Shown here: one piece after another, positions 60,780 to 64,000 of the stretch
Layout: every line of letters begins with the position of its first letter
Numbering within the stretch: the first letter of the stretch is position 1
Assembly: GCA_018402085.1 (NCBI GenBank)
Contig: JAGYJM010000002.1
Location: 1,674,001 to 1,738,000 of the forward strand
Length of the DNA stretch: 64,000 nucleotides
Direction of reading: 5' to 3'
Source of the DNA: Flavobacteriales bacterium
GTDB taxonomy: Bacteria > Bacteroidota > Bacteroidia > Flavobacteriales_D > Sanyastnellaceae
Notes under the pieces: model-generated
Seen by the model: the letters and a program-made list of their open reading frames with translations, nothing else
Database searches by the model: none
Told to the model about the DNA's origin: nothing
Made by a program: the position numbers and the translations under genes

Positions 60780-61288
60780 TGATGCCCCCACTCTTATTCC
60801 TTCTCTCAATGCTGTATATGTTTGGTGGCGAAAACGCCGAACTGAACGCCTGCAGAGAAGCCTACTTCAATACAACATCTGAAAAAGATGTACAGCATCT
60901 GCTTAGCATCAGTGGGCGAATCTGCGAAAAAGAACCCGCAGCTTTGGCTTATCAAGGCGCCGCATTGGCAATGAAAGCCGACTATGCGGTGAACCCTTAC
61001 AAGAAATGGTCTTATTTCAATGACGGTAAAGACAAGATTGAAGAAGCGGTCAAACGTCAGCCAAGCAATGCTGAAATCCGCTTCCTCCGGTTGGGAATTC
61101 AGCTATTCACACCCTCATTTCTGGGATACGACGAAGCCATTGATGAAGATGTCGACCTCATCTGTGCAGCACTCAAAAAAGGCTGGATGATGGAAAATAC
61201 AGACTTCAGAAAGCGAATCATCGGTTTTATGCTGACTTATGCTAAACTCAGCAGCGTGCAGCGAAATGAACTTGAACTCTTGAAATGA
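60779..61288 (+). CDS. Conserved hypothetical protein in the carotenoid operon
   Basis: 169 residues with a probable signal peptide or anchor (MMPPLLFLLSMLYMFGG). The rest is helical and TPR-like (YQGAALAMKADYAV, VKRQPSNAEIRFLRLGIQL, YDEAIDEDVDLICAALKKG). It overlaps crtB by one base and idi by four bases (ATGA at 61285), so translation is tightly coupled. I believe similar genes occur in Flavobacteriales carotenoid clusters but cannot confirm it. Possibly a periplasmic or membrane-bound scaffold. No catalytic motif. Confidence 0.6.
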   Translation: MMPPLLFLLSMLYMFGGENAELNACREAYFNTTSEKDVQHLLSISGRICEKEPAALAYQGAALAMKADYAVNPYKKWSYFNDGKDKIEEAVKRQPSNAEIRFLRLGIQLFTPSFLGYDEAIDEDVDLICAALKKGWMMENTDFRKRIIGFMLTYAKLSSVQRNELELLK

Positions 61289-61809
61289 GCAACATCGATC
61301 AGGTCGTCCTTGTTGACGAAAATGACAATCCCATAGGCACTATGGAGAAGCTCGAAGCACATCAAAAAGGAGTGCTTCACCGCGCTTTCTCGGTATTCAT
61401 CTTCAATTCTAAGGGTGAAATGCTCATTCACCAAAGAGCCCTCGGTAAATACCACAGCGGCGGTTTGTGGACCAACACCTGCTGCAGTCACCCACGACCA
61501 CATGAAGACACCGAAGCTGCCGCCAACCGCAGATTGAGCGAAGAAATGGGCATGCAGGCTCCGCTCAAACACAGCTTCTCATTTGTGTACAAAAGCGCCT
61601 TCGTAAACAACCTCACAGAACACGAATTTGACCACGTATTCACAGGAACTACTGACGCAGCACCCGTGCCCAACCCTTCAGAAGTCATGGATTGGCGATA
61701 TGTGACATTGAAACTGCTCGACCGTGAAATCGAAAACAATCCGGAGCAGTTTACCACCTGGTTCCGAATCTGCTACCCTAAAGTCCGAAATTCACTGCTC
61801 GTTAAGTGA
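61285..61809 (+). CDS. idi: Isopentenyl-diphosphate delta-isomerase
   Basis: 174 residues, Nudix fold of type I IDI. TNTCCSHPRPHEDTEAAANRRLSEEMG has the catalytic Cys and the Nudix glutamates, with HEFDHVFTG and FTTWFRICYP near the end. It interconverts IPP and DMAPP, feeding the carotenoid pathway. It overlaps the unknown gene upstream and crtD downstream (GTGA). Confidence 0.94.
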   Translation: MSNIDQVVLVDENDNPIGTMEKLEAHQKGVLHRAFSVFIFNSKGEMLIHQRALGKYHSGGLWTNTCCSHPRPHEDTEAAANRRLSEEMGMQAPLKHSFSFVYKSAFVNNLTEHEFDHVFTGTTDAAPVPNPSEVMDWRYVTLKLLDREIENNPEQFTTWFRICYPKVRNSLLVK

Positions 61810-63266
61810 AAAAAGTAGTCATTATCGGTGCTGGTATCGGTGGTCTTGCCACCGCATTGCGCCTGAAAAGGCGCGGTTGCGACGTAACCGTGCTCGAGCA
61901 AGCTGATACGCCCGGGGGCAAACTCAACGAATTCAGACAAACAGGCTTCCGCTTCGATGCAGGCCCCTCATTATTCACCCTGCCTTCTCTTGTGCAAGAA
62001 CTGCTGGCCGAAGATGCCGGGCGCTTCACTTTTCACAAGCTTGATCGTTCTTGCCATTATTTCTGGGACGACGGCACTCGATTCACCGCCTGGGCCGACA
62101 AGAAAAAGCTGTCTGATGAGATACAGAAGGTTTTTCAGGTTGACCCGGCCCCTACCCTTCAACACCTTAAGAAAAGTGAGTTCCTCTACCGGTACACGGC
62201 CAAACTCTTCATGGAACGCTCCTTGCACAAGATTGGCTCTTACCTCTCAAAAGACGTCTGGGACGCTTTTGTACGGGTGCATCGTCTCCAGCTGAACGAA
62301 TCAATGGATGAGGTGAACCGTAAGCGACTCAATCACCCCAAGCTGGTTCAGCTTTTCAACCGCTACGCCACCTACAATGGTTCTGATCCCTACCGCGCAC
62401 CGGGTGTGCTCAACATCATACCCCACCTCGAGCATAACATCGGTACTTTCTTTCCGCGCGGAGGAATGTACCAGATTACACAATCCATCTACCAGACTGC
62501 CAAAGCCAAAGGAGTCAAGTTTCATTTCAATGAAGGAGCCACGCGCATTGAGGTCAATCAGAAAAAGGTATCTTTTGTTGAAAGCGCAAAACATCGCTAT
62601 CCAGCTGATATTGTTGTGTCGAATGCGGATGTGGTGCCTACCTACCGCTATCTGATGAAAGACCAGGAACAGCCCGAAAAGATTCTCAGCCGAGAGAGGT
62701 CGAGCTCTGCACTCATCTTCTACTGGGGCATCCAACGCGAATTTCCCCAATTACATCTGCACAACATACTCTTCAGTGACAACTACCAGCAAGAGTTCGA
62801 GCACCTTTTCAAAGGAGATCACCCTTTTGAAGACCCTACAGTCTACATCAATATCACCTCGAAATGCCAGCCTAAAGACGCACCCTCGGGCATGGAAAAC
62901 TGGTTTGTGATGATCAACGTTCCGGCGAATACAGGTCAAGACTGGTCAAAGTGGATACCTGTCTTGCGCAAAGCCATCATAGAGAAGATCAACAAGAACC
63001 TGAATACGGATATCGAGCCACTCATCGTGACTGAGCACCGTCTCGATCCGCTATCGATTGAGTCGAAAACAGGTAGCTACCAGGGTGCACTCTATGGCAC
63101 CAGCTCGAATGACAAGATGGCCGCCTTTTTACGTCACCCTAATTTCTCAAGCAAAATCAAAGGGCTGTATTTCTGCGGCGGTAGCGTGCACCCCGGTGGC
63201 GGTATTCCACTATGTTTACTGTCTGCAAGAATAGTGGATGATCTAAGCGCCAAGGCACATGAATAA
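61806..63266 (+). CDS. crtD: CrtD-like carotenoid 3,4-desaturase
   Basis: 486 residues, GTG start at 61806. FAD motif IGAGIGGLATALRLK and EQADTPGGKLNE; C-terminal YFCGGSVHPGGGIPLCLLSAR. It is a second CrtI-family enzyme, and NGSDPYRAPGVLNIIPHLE with the C-terminal block matches CrtD/CrtI-paralogue desaturases of Bacteroidota that act on hydroxylated carotenoids. By family knowledge it would introduce the 3',4' double bond. The exact substrate is inference from the CruF neighbour. It overlaps cruF by 8 bases. Confidence 0.82.
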   Translation: MKKVVIIGAGIGGLATALRLKRRGCDVTVLEQADTPGGKLNEFRQTGFRFDAGPSLFTLPSLVQELLAEDAGRFTFHKLDRSCHYFWDDGTRFTAWADKKKLSDEIQKVFQVDPAPTLQHLKKSEFLYRYTAKLFMERSLHKIGSYLSKDVWDAFVRVHRLQLNESMDEVNRKRLNHPKLVQLFNRYATYNGSDPYRAPGVLNIIPHLEHNIGTFFPRGGMYQITQSIYQTAKAKGVKFHFNEGATRIEVNQKKVSFVESAKHRYPADIVVSNADVVPTYRYLMKDQEQPEKILSRERSSSALIFYWGIQREFPQLHLHNILFSDNYQQEFEHLFKGDHPFEDPTVYINITSKCQPKDAPSGMENWFVMINVPANTGQDWSKWIPVLRKAIIEKINKNLNTDIEPLIVTEHRLDPLSIESKTGSYQGALYGTSSNDKMAAFLRHPNFSSKIKGLYFCGGSVHPGGGIPLCLLSARIVDDLSAKAHE

Positions 63267-63891
63267 GCTGACCAAAGAACAAGTTTCAATTGGTGTGATG
63301 GCTATTCTTCATGCAGTAGGCATCATGGGCTTGTCTTTGCCTGATGAATACAGGCAGTGGTTTGTGCCCCTCACACCGCTCAACCTGGTCATTTCAGCCT
63401 TCTTTGTGCTCCGCCATGAAAGAAGTCCAAAATGGGGCTTGTTCGCCCTTGTCGCCGTCTTAGCCTACAGTGTGGAGGCACTCGGCATTCATACAGGATG
63501 GCCTTTTGGTGACTACTGGTACGGTTCGCCCCTGGGCCCGCACCTCTTTGAAGTTCCGATCCTGATTGGCCTGCTCTGGCTCCTGCTGCTGAATGGTGCC
63601 GCACATTGGGCCAGGCGAATCACAAAAAGCAAAGGCGGGCAAGTCGTTATCGTAGCTGGTATGATGGTCGCACTTGATTTCCTGATCGAACCGGTGGCCG
63701 TTGAATTAAACTTCTGGACCTGGTACGGCGTCGATATTCCCCTGACAAACTATGCCGGCTGGTTCGGAACTGCACTCATCCTTGCCGCCTTGCTGCAAAC
63801 GAATCCTAAATTTGGAAACAACCGCGTTGCAGGCTTGTTCTTCTGGATACAAACTGCTTTCTTCCTCGCATTAAACATTTTGTTGCAATGA
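63259..63891 (+). CDS. cruF: CruF-like carotenoid 1',2'-hydratase
   Basis: 210 residues with about seven hydrophobic segments: AILHAVGIMGLSL, TPLNLVISAFFVL, HTGWPFGDYWYGSPLGP, DFLIEPVAVELNFWTW. These are the DUF422/CruF signatures (GxxFGxYxY- and DxxxEPV-type blocks). It hydrates the psi end of gamma-carotene. Together with CrtD and CrtZ it points to myxol/saproxanthin-type xanthophylls. The stop overlaps crtZ (ATGA). Confidence 0.88.
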   Translation: MNKLTKEQVSIGVMAILHAVGIMGLSLPDEYRQWFVPLTPLNLVISAFFVLRHERSPKWGLFALVAVLAYSVEALGIHTGWPFGDYWYGSPLGPHLFEVPILIGLLWLLLLNGAAHWARRITKSKGGQVVIVAGMMVALDFLIEPVAVELNFWTWYGVDIPLTNYAGWFGTALILAALLQTNPKFGNNRVAGLFFWIQTAFFLALNILLQ

Positions 63892-64000
63892 GCGCAGCAC
63901 TTATCATCACAGGCACCTTTTTCTTCATGGAATTCATGGCGTGGTTCACCCATAAATACGTCATGCACGGTTTTATGTGGTATTTCCACCGTGACCATCA
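63888..64000 (+). CDS. crtZ: Beta-carotene hydroxylase (CrtZ-like), 3' partial
   Basis: The ATG at 63888 overlaps the cruF stop and the frame stays open to the window end (37 codons). The N terminus contains the di-iron histidine blocks of the fatty-acid-hydroxylase/CrtZ family, THKYVMHGFMWYFHRDHH-type. It adds 3-hydroxyl groups to beta-ionone rings. The C-terminal half, with more His motifs, lies beyond the window. Confidence 0.88.
   Translation, partial: MSAALIITGTFFFMEFMAWFTHKYVMHGFMWYFHRDH

Noticed and set aside
61860-61882. Hairpin GCGCCTGAAAAGGCGC in crtD as a further GGAT element
   Set aside because: The loop is TGAAAA and the flank is GGTT, so it fails the pattern used for the 15 copies.

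Overview
The window is a continuous stretch of chromosome from a Bacteroidota bacterium, most likely Flavobacteriales (a Cryomorphaceae/Schleiferiaceae-like lineage; this placement is inference). The evidence is type IX secretion (T9SS) sorting domains of types A and B, SprB-like repeats, -7 promoter boxes of the form TAnnTTTG, a bacillithiol deacetylase, a CruF/CrtD/CrtZ-type carotenoid operon, a TonB-dependent receptor and the near absence of Shine-Dalgarno sequences. No plasmid, phage, IS or CRISPR hallmark was seen. Gene order looks chromosomal and coding density is high.

Layout. 1-7.1 kb: housekeeping and small genes (ATE-like transferase fragment, ExoIII, Mpo1-like protein, SPFH lipoprotein, zinc ribbons, acyltransferase, an atypical S4/RluA-like protein). 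7.1-17.5 kb: NDH-2, a subtilase, an OmpR/histidine-kinase pair, then a coupled formate operon (fhs, fdhD, FdhF/YdeP-like molybdoenzyme, DUF2834). 17.7-33.5 kb, nearly all minus strand: a 1562-residue secreted protein with eleven near-identical 189-bp repeats, an orphan histidine kinase, a DUF2779 nuclease-like protein coupled to a T9SS adhesin, a second T9SS protein and a PhoD-like phosphatase. 33.6-42.3 kb: lipocalin, pRiA4b-like protein, exonuclease, DciA-like protein and RecF, then divergently a TPR protein, ribH, asnB, a GT39-like membrane protein and DUF2461. 42.7-53.1 kb: secreted PGRP-type amidase, then a locus of a small exported protein, TonB receptor, secreted phosphodiesterase and LamG protein. 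53.2-53.5 kb: tRNA-Arg(CCG) and tRNA-His. 53.6-57.3 kb: glycosyltransferase, flippase, bshB1 and glutathione peroxidase. 57.5-64 kb: M23/LysM protein and a carotenoid operon (crtI, crtB, unknown, idi, crtD, cruF, crtZ) running off the right edge.

How the genes fit together: formate is either activated onto tetrahydrofolate (Fhs) or handled by an FdhD-dependent molybdoenzyme. Secreted proteins are exported by Sec and many are finished by T9SS. The carotenoid operon contains the enzymes for a hydroxylated monocyclic xanthophyll apart from the cyclase, which is not in view. bshB1 sits directly behind a thiol peroxidase.

The strongest unexplained signal is a family of at least 15 short hairpins scattered across the window. 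Each is a 5-bp stem of variable sequence closed by an AAAA (rarely GAAA/AGAA) loop and followed by GGAT. Twelve lie inside protein-coding genes, nearly always in one reading frame. A second signal is a set of TAnnTTTG promoter boxes placed exactly five bases before an ATG, which predicts leaderless mRNAs. A third is a Cys-capped single EF-hand at the C terminus of three secreted proteins that carry GCTDP-type modules.
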